Of a DNA stretch of 64,000 bases, positions 1 through 8,273 are shown in pieces; the first letter of the stretch is position 1; every line of letters starts with the position of its first letter. The position numbers were made by a program, and so were the translations under genes. The notes under the pieces were generated by a model. It saw nothing but the letters and a program-made list of their open reading frames with translations. It did not search any database and was not told the DNA's origin. The DNA comes from Bacillota bacterium (GTDB lineage Bacteria; Bacillota; Clostridia; Christensenellales; Christensenellaceae): NCBI GenBank assembly GCA_023393165.1, contig JAEWMJ010000018.1:62001-126000 (forward strand). The letters run 5' to 3'.

Positions 1-1
1 C

Positions 2-577
2 CTGCTCCCGGCAATTTATATTGCATTGGTGAATTTCCATCAGGAAATGATACCGGAAAAACTGCTGTATACAATTATGAAAGCAAAAGACGGTATTCCG
101 CTGCCTACTTTTTTGGAACTGCTCCTTATGCTTGTTTTATATGAAATCATACGGGAGGCAGTTCTCAGGCTTCCATCAGCTCTTGGTTCAACAATAGGCA
201 TAGTGGGCGGTCTTATCATAGGACAGGCCGCAATCGATGCAGGGATTGTAGGAGGGCCGGTTGTTGTTGTTGCGGCAATAACTTTTATGACTTCCGCCGT
301 TGTGAACAGGACCACAGATTCGGTGGTCATATTGAGAATTATCATGTTTATCCTGGCAGGTATAATCGGAATATTTGGGATCCTTCTGGGTCTGTTTGGG
401 CTTTTTGTACACTTGTGCGCTTTGGAGTCTTTCGGCGTACCTTATATGATGCCCGTTGTGCCCATCAATAAAAAAGGGATGCAGGACGCCGCATTCCGTT
501 TTCCGATCAAAAAGATTTTGGATAAAAGGAGCGGTCAGATCCTGTATAAGAAGGAAAAAAGAGCAAGCCGGTCATAA
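2..577 (+). CDS. GerA-family spore germination protein (GerKA/GerAA type), 3' part
   Basis: The reading frame is open from the first bases of the window, so the 5' end of this gene lies outside it; about 191 codons are visible. The visible part begins in the membrane domain with the FHQEMIP segment typical of GerA-family A subunits, followed by a Pro-rich LPTFLELLLM stretch, a helix with GSTIGIVGGLIIGQAA, three more hydrophobic segments, and a basic cytosolic tail ending KKEKRASRS. A subunits sit in the inner spore membrane with B and C partners and form a nutrient-gated germinant receptor; the family is limited to endospore formers. No B or C subunit follows on this strand, so the partners, if any, lie upstream or elsewhere. 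Family assignment is firm; which receptor it is cannot be told. Confidence 0.9.
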   Translation: MLPAIYIALVNFHQEMIPEKLLYTIMKAKDGIPLPTFLELLLMLVLYEIIREAVLRLPSALGSTIGIVGGLIIGQAAIDAGIVGGPVVVVAAITFMTSAVVNRTTDSVVILRIIMFILAGIIGIFGILLGLFGLFVHLCALESFGVPYMMPVVPINKKGMQDAAFRFPIKKILDKRSGQILYKKEKRASRS

Positions 578-676
578 ACAGGTATTTATACGTTATATTT
601 CATTGTGTTTATGAAAATATGTAAACCATTCTGAAAGGACACTGCCTTTCAGAATGGTATTAAAAATCAAGCATAT

Positions 677-1192
677 TCACATTCCGACGAATCTGGCGCA
701 TTCTCTTGCGCAGTGCAGGCAAACCTTTGAGCAGTTTTGGGACATTTGATCCGGAAATTTTGCGCATTCCCTGCCGCACGCTTCGCATGTTCTTGCGCAC
801 AATTCCGCGGCATCCACTCCGATCAAGGAATGCCGGGCGAGCGCTTTAGCGGTAAGACAGCAAATATCGGCGCAATCGCGCAATAAGACGGCCTGACGGA
901 ACCTTGACTGGAAATCGGGCATTTTTTTAATATGATGCGACATATGTTCGCAGGTTGCCTCGCAATCCTGGATTGTCCGTACCAATTCCTCATTCATGTA
1001 TTTCATGGAGCGTCCCGGTTTCATATCCATTCGGTCCGTACCCATGCGGTCCATACCCATCATATCGGTGCCCATCCGATCCATTTTCATCCGGTCCATA
1101 TCCATCCGGTCCATTTTGGACCGATCCGTTTTCATCCGGTTCGTATCGGTTTGATCGTCCGCCGGCTGATATGGATACATATCGTATACCAA
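677..1192 (-). CDS. Four-helix-bundle copper-storage-like protein (Csp/DUF326) with Met-rich N-terminal repeats
   Basis: From a TTG start at 1192 the product is about 171 residues. The longest frame begins at an ATG at 1213, but the strong AAAGGAGG motif lies at 1203-1210, inside that reading frame, so that ATG cannot be the start. The motif is 10 bases from the TTG at 1192 and 22 from the ATG at 1180, which favours TTG. Residues about 15-65 are a tandem array of Met/Asp/Arg units (MDRM, MKMDRM, MGTDRM). The C-terminal part has 13 cysteines in CxxxC and CxxCxxxC spacings (CEATC, CADICC, CARTCEACGREC, CSKVCLHCAREC), the layout of DUF326/Csp four-helix bundles that hold Cu(I) in their core. The Met repeats resemble Cu(I)-binding Met motifs of copper-resistance proteins. 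Copper storage is inferred from family and residues. It stands alone. Confidence 0.75.
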   Translation of the reverse strand: MVYDMYPYQPADDQTDTNRMKTDRSKMDRMDMDRMKMDRMGTDMMGMDRMGTDRMDMKPGRSMKYMNEELVRTIQDCEATCEHMSHHIKKMPDFQSRFRQAVLLRDCADICCLTAKALARHSLIGVDAAELCARTCEACGRECAKFPDQMSQNCSKVCLHCARECARFVGM

Positions 1193-1833
1193 AGTATTTT
1201 TACCTCCTTTCATCCGGTATATTGTTATATTCTATTCATACGGTCCGAGTTGTGTTCTCGATATAGAAAAGCATGGAGCGGAACGATCCATGACCTTTTA
1301 GACAGTGTCGCTGAAAGCGATACAATAATACTCGTTAAATTGCGCAAGTTTCTATACAAAAATATTTGAAAATATTAACATATTTTGAGCGGATTTATAA
1401 TAATATTATAGTCTTTCAGCGGATATTTTTTGTCCGCCCAATCCTGCTTCAGCAAACCAAAATGCCTGTCTGACCAGGGCGCCAGGCAATCCTCATTTCT
1501 TGTGGCTTTTTTGATTTCCTGATTTTACAAATTAATGCTATAAAAAAGTTGCCAATAATAAACAATTTTCAAAGAAATTTGTTTAAATACCCATATAAAG
1601 TTTTATTATTAAGTATACGACATAGAAACTAATAACTTGCCTTTCAGTAGGCTTTAAATCGGGCTTGATAAATACGATATCCGTATGGGAATGTGGCGCT
1701 AAAAGCAGACTGGATAGAACAAGGCGAAAAATCTGTTTTATTTATTTTCCAAAACGGTGAAAAACGAGTGGAAAAAATGAAACCGCTTTTAACGACGGTT
1801 TACTTAATATACAAAAAAAGGAGGTTAAAAGAA
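1193..1833. other. Intergenic region between csp-like gene and cheW
   Basis: This 640-base gap holds the leader of the minus-strand gene, the sigma-D-like promoter at 1655-1680, and a roughly 150-base 5' leader of cheW. The leader contains a small hairpin AAACCG/CGGTTT around 1780-1801. On the minus strand between about 1386 and 1535 a 48-codon stretch with protein-like composition (KKATRNEDCLAPWSDRHFG) is open but has no start codon or ribosome binding site; it may be a relic. An in-frame extension of cheW to a GTG at 1693 exists but lacks a ribosome binding site and is leader sequence. No riboswitch class was recognised. Confidence 0.6.
1655..1680 (+). promoter_or_regulatory. Sigma-D (flagellar/chemotaxis) type promoter for cheW-mcp
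   Basis: TAAA at 1655-1658, 15 bases, then ACGATAT at 1674-1680. The sigma-D/sigma-28 consensus is TAAA, about 15-16 bases, then (G)CCGATAT, so only one base of the -10 heptamer differs. Placement directly upstream of cheW and a methyl-accepting chemotaxis gene agrees with the known sigma-D regulon. Transcription would start near 1687. Confidence 0.6.
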
Positions 1834-2310
1834 ATGACGGCAAATGAACTGGAAATCGCAGAGAGAGGAGAGGATACGCAGCAGGGCAAATATCTTACAT
1901 TTGAGCTGGAGGATGCAGTGTTTGGTATAGAAATAAGAAATGTTACCGAAATTATCGGAATGCAGCCGATCACGCCGTTGCCTGAAGCGCCTAAGCACGT
2001 AAAAGGGATAGTAAACCTCAGAGGAAGTGTCATACCCGTAATAGACGTTAGGTTAAAATTCGGGATGAAACCCAAAGAATACGACGATAGGACGTGCATC
2101 ATCGTGATTGATATTATTGGCATAAAAGCCGGATTGATTGTGGACAGGGTCGCGGAAGTAATAAAGATTGAAGACGGCGATATTACGCCTCCGCTCATTG
2201 CCAAGGCAGGTATTAAGGAAAGGTACTTGTTAGGCATAGGGAGTACAGGAGATGAAGTAAAACTGCTGCTGTCCTGCGAAGAGCTTTTTGGGGAAGAAGA
2301 ATTGAACTAA
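1834..2310 (+). CDS. cheW: Chemotaxis coupling protein CheW
   Basis: CheW is the cytoplasmic SH3-like scaffold that links chemoreceptors to the CheA kinase. The start is the ATG at 1834, preceded by AAAAGGAGG at 1817-1825; this gives 158 residues, the usual CheW length. Core signatures are visible: YLTFELEDAVFGIEIRNVTEII near residue 25, PLPEAPKHVKGIVNLRGSVIPVID in the receptor-binding region, and a C-terminal VDRVAEVIKIEDGDITPP. The chemoreceptor gene follows after 65 bases on the same strand with no terminator between, so the two are probably co-transcribed from the sigma-D-like promoter. No cheA or cheY is present in the window, so this is a satellite receptor/coupler pair rather than the main chemotaxis operon. 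Confidence 0.93.
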   Translation: MTANELEIAERGEDTQQGKYLTFELEDAVFGIEIRNVTEIIGMQPITPLPEAPKHVKGIVNLRGSVIPVIDVRLKFGMKPKEYDDRTCIIVIDIIGIKAGLIVDRVAEVIKIEDGDITPPLIAKAGIKERYLLGIGSTGDEVKLLLSCEELFGEEELN

Positions 2311-2375
2311 ATGAAATGACTCTTGGAAGACTTTAAAATACAGAAAATATCGTGCAAACAAAGGGGAATGAAGTG

Positions 2376-4688
2376 ATGAAAAATATGAAAATTGGAAAGA
2401 AGCTGTTTATTGCATTTTTTGTAATACTGATTGGCTTGGGTGCCATAGCCGGATACGGTTTGTTTTCCATCCAAACTATTACAACAGCGGACAAAACGAT
2501 GTATGATAAAAACTTGGTAGGCGTAAGCGAAATGGATACCATCACGCTGGCATTCTATAATTTAAGATTGACGGCTACTAAAACAATTTATCAGAATCAG
2601 ACGGCTGAGGGAGCCAACATACTGTCAAAGGCAATCTCCGATGCGGATACAAAACTGCAGGAATCCTTTGCGAAATATATGGGTACAGTATCCACTTCAG
2701 AGGATCAGACCAATCTGGATACCCTGAAAAGCGATTTTGAGAGTTACAAGACGGAACTTTCCAAACTGGTTGCAATGTTGCAGAACGGTGAGACGGACAA
2801 GCAAAAAATTGATGATCAGGTGAATGTATGCGGAACAATTGGCGCAAAGATGTCTGACCAGATCGACATGATGACGAAATTCAACCAGGCTGAAGCGCAG
2901 GATACCGTAAATTCCAACCAAGGCCTGGGACATACCAGTACGATGCTTCTTATCATAATAGCCGCCGGTACAGGAGTTGCAGCCGTTCTGCTGGCTGTAA
3001 TAGTGACCAGGGGTATTACAAAGCCGGTCAATAAAATAGTGAAAGCGGCAAACCAGATTGCAGCGGGAGATACGGATATCGCCCTTAACATTAAATCAAA
3101 GGACGAAGTAGGCATACTGGCAGCAGCGTTTGATGAAATGGTCGTGTCCATTAAAAAATTGATTGAAGACACGAATATGCTGGCAAAGGCCGCGATAGAA
3201 GGACGCCTTGCGACCCGCGCTGACGCCGGACGGCATCAGGGCGATTTCAAAATGATCGTTGGGGGCGTAAACGATACGCTCGATGCGGTCATGCAGCCGC
3301 TAAATACCATTAGAGGACATCTTGGAGCGCTTGCAAGAGGCGAATCGGGAGACCTGATCGACCAGGATCAATACCGTGGAGATTTCAGAAATATTGTAGA
3401 TGACGTCAATACGGTTCGCGTTACCCTGCGGACGCTGATAGGAGAATCAGTTGGACTGGCGAATGCGGCTCTGGAAGGAAATCTGAAAACAAGGTCAGAT
3501 GTGACCAAGCTGCAGGGAGGATTCAGGGAGATTCTTGAAGGCTTTAACAGCACTCTTGACGCTGTGATTCATCCGGTAAACGAAGCTGCTGATGTGCTTG
3601 AGGAAATGGCAAAAGGAAACCTGAACGTAAGCGTTACAGGCGATTACAAAGGCGATCACGCCATTATCAAAAATGCGCTCAATGAAACTATTCAAACGAT
3701 AAGGGCCTATATTTCTGAGATTTCAGATGTTTTAAGCGAAATGGCGAAAGGAAATCTGGATGTCGGTATCACTTCGGAATATAGAGGAGACTTTATGCAG
3801 TTGAAAACGTCGATCAACAATATTACCGGCGCATTAAACGGGGTGCTGACAGATATCAATACTGCCGCCGAACAGGTTGCAGCAGGATCCCAGCAGGTAT
3901 CTCAGGGCAACCAGGCGATATCCCAGGGAGCGACTGAACAGGCAAGCTCGATTGAGGAACTTACGGTAACTATCTCCAATATTGCAGAACAGACACGGCA
4001 GAATGCAGAGTTTTCCGGCGAGTCAAAGGCAATGGCTCTGAAGGCAAAGGAAATGGCGGAAGAAGGCAACGAACAGATGCAGGAAATGCTGAAATCCATG
4101 GCAGATATCAACCGGTCTTCGGAAAACATATCCAGGATCATCAAGGTGATAGACGACATCGCTTTCCAGACAAATATTCTCGCTCTGAACGCCGCTGTGG
4201 AAGCTGCACGCGCAGGCGTGCATGGCAAAGGGTTTGCCGTTGTAGCGGAAGAAGTGCGCAATTTGGCTGAAAAGAGCGCCAAAGCCGCGAATGAGACGGC
4301 TGAGTTGATCGAAAACTCTGTAAAAAAAGTCGCGGAAGGAACCAAACTGGCGGACAAGACTGCGGAAGCCCTTGGGATGATTATGGAGGGAGCATCCAAC
4401 GCGGTATTAATGGAAGAAAAAATCACAGCGGCATCAGAGGAACAGGCGGCAGGAATTATGCAGGTTAACCAGGGCATCGAGCAAATGTCCCAGGTTGTGC
4501 AGACCAATTCCGCCACAGCCCAGGAAGGCGCGGCAGCAAGCGAAGAGTTATCCGCTCAGGCTGAACAACTGAAGGATATGGTTGGCAGGTTCAACCTGCG
4601 GAAAACAGATGGGCGGCTGATCGAGTCAATTGGGTCATCAAAGCCCGCTGCGTTTACAACTTATGAAAACGTCTCGGATAAATATTAA
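2376..4688 (+). CDS. Methyl-accepting chemotaxis protein with poly-HAMP region
   Basis: The ATG at 2376 is chosen because AAGGGG lies 9 bases upstream; the longer GTG frame at 2352 would contain that site. The 770-residue product has a first membrane helix at about 7-30, an extracellular four-helix-type sensor of about 150 residues, a second membrane helix (TSTMLLIIIAAGTGVAAVLL) at about 188-210 and a HAMP domain. It then has three or more further HAMP-like units repeating an MAKGNLNV/DYKGDH and MAKGNLDV/EYRGDF pattern. The signalling domain carries the receptor hairpin tip (IDDIAFQTNILALNAAVEAARAG) near residue 590. It ends in NVSDKY, with no CheR-tethering pentapeptide. It is an inner-membrane receptor pairing with the preceding CheW; the ligand cannot be inferred. 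Confidence 0.93.
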   Translation: MKNMKIGKKLFIAFFVILIGLGAIAGYGLFSIQTITTADKTMYDKNLVGVSEMDTITLAFYNLRLTATKTIYQNQTAEGANILSKAISDADTKLQESFAKYMGTVSTSEDQTNLDTLKSDFESYKTELSKLVAMLQNGETDKQKIDDQVNVCGTIGAKMSDQIDMMTKFNQAEAQDTVNSNQGLGHTSTMLLIIIAAGTGVAAVLLAVIVTRGITKPVNKIVKAANQIAAGDTDIALNIKSKDEVGILAAAFDEMVVSIKKLIEDTNMLAKAAIEGRLATRADAGRHQGDFKMIVGGVNDTLDAVMQPLNTIRGHLGALARGESGDLIDQDQYRGDFRNIVDDVNTVRVTLRTLIGESVGLANAALEGNLKTRSDVTKLQGGFREILEGFNSTLDAVIHPVNEAADVLEEMAKGNLNVSVTGDYKGDHAIIKNALNETIQTIRAYISEISDVLSEMAKGNLDVGITSEYRGDFMQLKTSINNITGALNGVLTDINTAAEQVAAGSQQVSQGNQAISQGATEQASSIEELTVTISNIAEQTRQNAEFSGESKAMALKAKEMAEEGNEQMQEMLKSMADINRSSENISRIIKVIDDIAFQTNILALNAAVEAARAGVHGKGFAVVAEEVRNLAEKSAKAANETAELIENSVKKVAEGTKLADKTAEALGMIMEGASNAVLMEEKITAASEEQAAGIMQVNQGIEQMSQVVQTNSATAQEGAAASEELSAQAEQLKDMVGRFNLRKTDGRLIESIGSSKPAAFTTYENVSDKY

Positions 4689-4724
4689 TTCCGGCATTGT
4701 TCCAAAAATTAAAGAAAAATAATT

Positions 4725-4747
4725 GGGGCGATGCCCCTTTTATTTTT
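4725..4747 (+). terminator. Rho-independent terminator after mcp
   Basis: GGGGC at 4725-4729, loop GAT, GCCCC at 4733-4737, then a T-rich tract. It closes the cheW-mcp unit. Confidence 0.8.
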
Positions 4748-4949
4748 AAAAAAATAAAATATTTACCAAGAATGGATTGCACATCAAAAAGTCAATCCTT
4801 TTTTTTTATTAAATTTATTAACAGTTAATATTTTTTAAAATAAAAAAAAGCAATTTGCAAACAATATAAAGTAGTGCTTGCATCTTATAAAAATTAAAAA
4901 AAATCCAGTACGAGCAAGTATAAAAGAAAATACAGGAGGGTATTTAAAA

Positions 4950-5363
4950 ATGGATAAAAATAAAAATAGTCAAAAAAACCGACTGGACAACACCCAGAGA
5001 GACAGCATGGACGGCAGCCAGAAAAACAATTTTGACAACAGTACAAGGAATACCAGCAACTATGGCGGAAGCTGCAACGGTACAAGGAATGCCAGTAATT
5101 ATGGTGGCGGTTACGACAGTACCAGAAATTACAGCGACAGCACAAGAAACTATAGTAACAGCTCAAAAAACAGCAACAACATTGGCGGAGGCAATTTCAG
5201 CAACACACATAACAGCTACAGGGACAGCATGGATGATAGCAGCTATGATTACTCTGAGGAAAACAAATATGAAGATACCCAGGAAGACAGCACCTGCGAT
5301 ACCCAGAGAAATTCACAGCGAAACAGCACAAGAGATAGTATGAGGGACGATTCCAGGAGATAG
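4950..5363 (+). CDS. Asn/Ser/Asp/Arg-rich low-complexity protein, function unknown
   Basis: The start is the ATG at 4950 with AGGAGGG at 4934-4940. An upstream in-frame extension to 4878 lies before the ribosome binding site and is not used. The 137-residue product is almost wholly low complexity. Degenerate units such as NSTRNTSNYGG, NGTRNASNYGG, DSTRNYSDSTRNYSN give way to an acidic middle (DSMDDSSYDYSEENKYEDTQED) and an Arg/Ser tail (RNSQRNSTRDSMRDDSRR). It has two cysteines, no signal peptide and no hydrophobic core. Such composition is seen among spore coat and crust proteins of sporulating Firmicutes, which is a guess here; no family is recognised. It is monocistronic, with terminators on both sides. 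Confidence 0.7.
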   Translation: MDKNKNSQKNRLDNTQRDSMDGSQKNNFDNSTRNTSNYGGSCNGTRNASNYGGGYDSTRNYSDSTRNYSNSSKNSNNIGGGNFSNTHNSYRDSMDDSSYDYSEENKYEDTQEDSTCDTQRNSQRNSTRDSMRDDSRR

Positions 5364-5418
5364 ATATGGTTTGGCTTGTAAATAAAGCTTGCCGGTAAAA
5401 CTGAAAACAAATCTCTGA

Positions 5419-5450
5419 AGTTATTCTGCATTTTGCAGAATAACTTTTTA
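5419..5450 (+). terminator. Strong terminator after the Asn-rich gene
   Basis: A perfect 12-bp stem, AGTTATTCTGCA (5419-5430) with TGCAGAATAACT (5434-5445), a TTT loop, and a T tract. Confidence 0.85.
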
Positions 5451-5511
5451 ATTATTTTGAAAATATATATCTAGATAATAAATTTAAAGAAATATGAGTG
5501 GAGAATATAAA

Positions 5512-5796
5512 ATGAAACAGATTGATTTTGATAAAGACCGGTACTTTGACGCTGATTTTGGAGTTCCCGTTCCGATAGGGTTTGCTGTTTTAAGCGAAGC
5601 GAACAGGCAGGACGACAAGCTCTTTTATTCCTGCGATAAAATCTATGATTCGCAAGGATTCCAGATCGTTCCGTTGGACGAACATTTTAAATCCATTGAG
5701 GAAATAAAAGCAAAATCCGGACAAACTTATTATATTTCCGATGACGAATACTTCAGGCACTCTTATGTGCAGAAGAAAAAACATGACTTTCAGTAG
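5512..5796 (+). CDS. Small uncharacterised protein (94 aa)
   Basis: The ATG at 5512 is preferred over the in-frame ATG at 5494 because GTGGAG (5498-5503) sits 8 bases before it. The product is 94 residues, soluble, with no signal peptide or membrane segment. Its N-terminal half is acidic (DFDKDRYFDADFGVPVPIGFAV) and one motif, YSCDKIYDSQGFQIVPLDEHF, carries the only cysteine. The family is not recognised. It stands between a terminator and the convergent amidohydrolase gene, so it is probably transcribed alone. Confidence 0.6.
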   Translation: MKQIDFDKDRYFDADFGVPVPIGFAVLSEANRQDDKLFYSCDKIYDSQGFQIVPLDEHFKSIEEIKAKSGQTYYISDDEYFRHSYVQKKKHDFQ

Positions 5797-5803
5797 TTTG
5801 GGA

Positions 5804-5826
5804 AAAGAGCTGAAATAAGGCTCTTT
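5804..5826. terminator. Bidirectional terminator between convergent genes
   Basis: AAAGAGC (5804-5810) pairs with GCTCTTT (5820-5826). It overlaps the stop codon of the minus-strand amidohydrolase and ends the plus-strand 94-residue gene. Confidence 0.65.
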
Positions 5827-6991
5827 ATTTCTCTTTGCATTTATAAACAATTTCCCCATTAATAATAGTATATATGCACCTTGTAAAAACCTCCATGGGA
5901 TTGCCGTCAAAAATAGCAATATCTGCGTCTTTTCCAACTTCCAGGCTGCCTATTCTGTGCGAAACATTGCATATATCTGCCGCATTGATTGTAATTGACC
6001 GCAGGGCCTCTTTAATACCCAGTCCCTCTTTGGCCGCAAAACCGGCGCAGATAGCGATATCCTGTATACGGGTCACGGGATGGTCGGTGGTAATTGCAAC
6101 CTTTATGCCTTCCTTATGCAGCACGCCCGGCGTTTTAAAATCGGCGTTCTGTGTTTCTATTTTGTTCCTTGAGGATAGCGTTGGACCTACAATAGCCGGG
6201 AAGCCGGAATCTTTTATTTCTCTGGCGATCAGGTGGCCTTCCGTACAATGATCCAGGGTCAGTTTAAGATCAAATTCCCTTGCAATGCGTATCGCGGTTA
6301 ATATATCGTCCGCCCTGTGAACATGGGCCTTCAGGGGGATTTTGTGTTCCAAAACCGGGAGCCAGCATTCTTTCCTGAATTCCGCCTTAAACGGCTCGCC
6401 TTTTTCATGGGCTCTCTTCTTATCCTGCGCATATTGTACCGCTTCAAACAGTTCCTCCCGCAGGAGGGAGCCTATTGACATACGGGTGGTGGGCATTACA
6501 CTTTTTTTATTGTAATTTGTTTTGGGGTTTTCTCCCAGAGCAATTTTCATTGCGGCAGGCTCCAGCACAACCATTTTGTCAATTGACCTGCCATGCGTTT
6601 TGATAAATACAAACTGGCCTCCCACGATGTTGGAGCTTCCCGGACCGACCATTACGCCGGTAATGCCGGCGGATATTGCATTGTGGAAGGCCGAGTCCAT
6701 AGGATTAATTGCGTCCAAAGCCTTCAGGTAAGGTGTAGTAGGCTCGGTCATCTCATTGCAGTCGTCGCCCTCAAAGCCTTTTCTTTCCTCAATAATGCCG
6801 ATATGGCAATGCGCTTCAATGATTCCAGGCATTACCCAGCAGCCGTGAGCATCGATTACATCTGCAATTCCGTCGTTGACAGAAACCAATTCTCCTATTT
6901 CCTTGATCTTGCCTTTATCTGCCAAGATACAGCCGTTCTCGTAATCTCGTTCCGCCATAGTAATTATTTTTGCATTTTTTATAAGCAGCAT
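5825..6991 (-). CDS. Amidohydrolase-family metal-dependent hydrolase (388 aa)
   Basis: A TIM-barrel amidohydrolase with the full metal-site set: HxH at His61/His63 (EAHCHIG), His223-x-His225 (KAHVHRADD), His248 (LDHCTEGH) and Asp303 (TTDHP). The N-terminal MLLIKNAKII and C-terminal VGKDADIAIFDGNP segments form the composite beta-sandwich typical of imidazolonepropionase-like and prolidase-like members. Length and motifs match the intact enzymes, so it should be active. These enzymes hydrolyse cyclic or linear amide bonds in the cytosol; the substrate cannot be named. It starts after AAAGGAAA on the minus strand and is separated from uppP upstream by a terminator, so it is transcribed alone. 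Confidence 0.88.
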   Translation of the reverse strand: MLLIKNAKIITMAERDYENGCILADKGKIKEIGELVSVNDGIADVIDAHGCWVMPGIIEAHCHIGIIEERKGFEGDDCNEMTEPTTPYLKALDAINPMDSAFHNAISAGITGVMVGPGSSNIVGGQFVFIKTHGRSIDKMVVLEPAAMKIALGENPKTNYNKKSVMPTTRMSIGSLLREELFEAVQYAQDKKRAHEKGEPFKAEFRKECWLPVLEHKIPLKAHVHRADDILTAIRIAREFDLKLTLDHCTEGHLIAREIKDSGFPAIVGPTLSSRNKIETQNADFKTPGVLHKEGIKVAITTDHPVTRIQDIAICAGFAAKEGLGIKEALRSITINAADICNVSHRIGSLEVGKDADIAIFDGNPMEVFTRCIYTIINGEIVYKCKEK

Positions 6992-7110
6992 AATATTTTC
7001 CTTTTTCTTAAAATCTGTTCAATTTATTTTTTTTTGTCGGAGTGATAATTATTCATGTTTTTTGATTCGGCGGAAAATAGGAGCGGGAACAAATAAATAA
7101 ATATCGTATT

Positions 7111-7140
7111 AAAAAAGCGCCGGTTTTACTTGGCGCTTTT
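7111..7140 (-). terminator. Terminator downstream of uppP
   Basis: On the minus strand GGCGCTTTT/AAAAGCGCC forms a 9-bp stem (7132-7140 with 7113-7121) that runs into a T tract corresponding to the A run at 7111-7116. Confidence 0.8.
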
Positions 7141-7157
7141 GTATGTATCGGAAAAAA

Positions 7158-7988
7158 TTAAATATTATTCTGCAATATGAAATAAAAAAATACGATGGCG
7201 CCCAGGACGATCCTGTACCAGCCGAAAGGCTTAAAATCGTGCTTTTTAATAAAAGACGTTAGGAAGCGTATGGCGAATATGGAGACTATAAACGCGACCG
7301 CCATGCCGGTGATTAAAACCGTAATTTCTTCTCCCGTAAAATTAAAACCGAATTTGAAAAGCTTTAAGAAACTTGCGCCGAACATAACAGGAATTCCTAG
7401 AAGAAAAGTGAATTCCGCAGCGACTGAACGGGAAGATCCGATCAGCATGGCGCCAATAATCGTAGTCCCGGAACGCGATGTGCCGGGTATCAGGGACAGC
7501 AGTTGGAAAAGGCCTATCATCAGCGCGGTTCTGCCGTCAATCTGCGATAATTGTGTGATGGCCGGCGTTTTATTTCTGTTGCGGTTTTCTATCAGGATAA
7601 ACAGAACGCCGTATACCGCCAGCGTAACGGCAACGGTCTGGTAGTTGTAGAAAAGGGATTCAATCGTATCATCCAAAAAAAGCGCTACGATTACAGCCGG
7701 AACACATGCAATAATAATATTGAACCAAATAGATGCGGTTTCTTTTTTCTGCATATGCGTCTTGTGAAATGGAAAAGGATTGATTTTGTTCCAGTACAGC
7801 ACCACTACAGCAAGAATTGCGCCGAGCTGTATTACAACAAGAAACATCTCTTTAAAGGCGGGCGACATTTCGAGCTTCATGAATTGGTCCACCAGTATCA
7901 TATGCCCTGTGCTGCTGATCGGAAGCCATTCGGTGATGCCTTCTATAACACCGAGGATTGCTGCCTTAAGTATTTCCAGAAACAACAT
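7158..7988 (-). CDS. uppP: Undecaprenyl-diphosphatase UppP (BacA)
   Basis: This integral membrane enzyme removes a phosphate from undecaprenyl pyrophosphate, recycling the lipid carrier for peptidoglycan and other cell-wall glycans; extra copies raise bacitracin tolerance. The 276-residue length is standard. The two signature regions are intact: EGITEWLPISSTGHMIL near the N-terminus and PGTSRSGTTIIGAMLIG near residue 170, together with about eight hydrophobic helices. The start at 7988 has GGAGG 9 bases upstream on the minus strand. It is divergent from the Na/Pi-type transporter and has its own terminator. Confidence 0.95.
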   Translation of the reverse strand: MLFLEILKAAILGVIEGITEWLPISSTGHMILVDQFMKLEMSPAFKEMFLVVIQLGAILAVVVLYWNKINPFPFHKTHMQKKETASIWFNIIIACVPAVIVALFLDDTIESLFYNYQTVAVTLAVYGVLFILIENRNRNKTPAITQLSQIDGRTALMIGLFQLLSLIPGTSRSGTTIIGAMLIGSSRSVAAEFTFLLGIPVMFGASFLKLFKFGFNFTGEEITVLITGMAVAFIVSIFAIRFLTSFIKKHDFKPFGWYRIVLGAIVFFYFILQNNI

Positions 7989-8273
7989 TATTACAAACCT
8001 CCAAAAATCAGATTTAATTATTATAGCATAAATTTTTCCTTAAATTCCTGTTTCAGACCGATTTGCGCTTGCAAAATATTACCAGACCCAGTTTTCAATC
8101 ATCAGTATTTTTATAGTAAACTGGCTGGAGGCAAGTATCAATCGTTACGCCTTACATTTTTGATCCCCAAACGAACATTTTTGTCACAATATTCTCAATG
8201 CCATACAACGGAAAGTATTATTGCACGTATTAGTATCATAAAAATAAACAGCGGGATTCGGGAGGGATATAGT

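Noticed and set aside
1640..1830. Cyclic di-GMP riboswitch in the cheW leader
   Set aside because: The conserved class I and II core sequences are absent; only small simple hairpins are seen.
1693..1833. N-terminal extension of CheW
   Set aside because: Not part of the CheW fold; a strong ribosome binding site lies just before the ATG at 1834.
7551..8273. Long plus-strand frame continuous with the Na/Pi transporter
   Set aside because: It is antisense to uppP; the transporter family starts at the ATG at 8274 with its own ribosome binding site.
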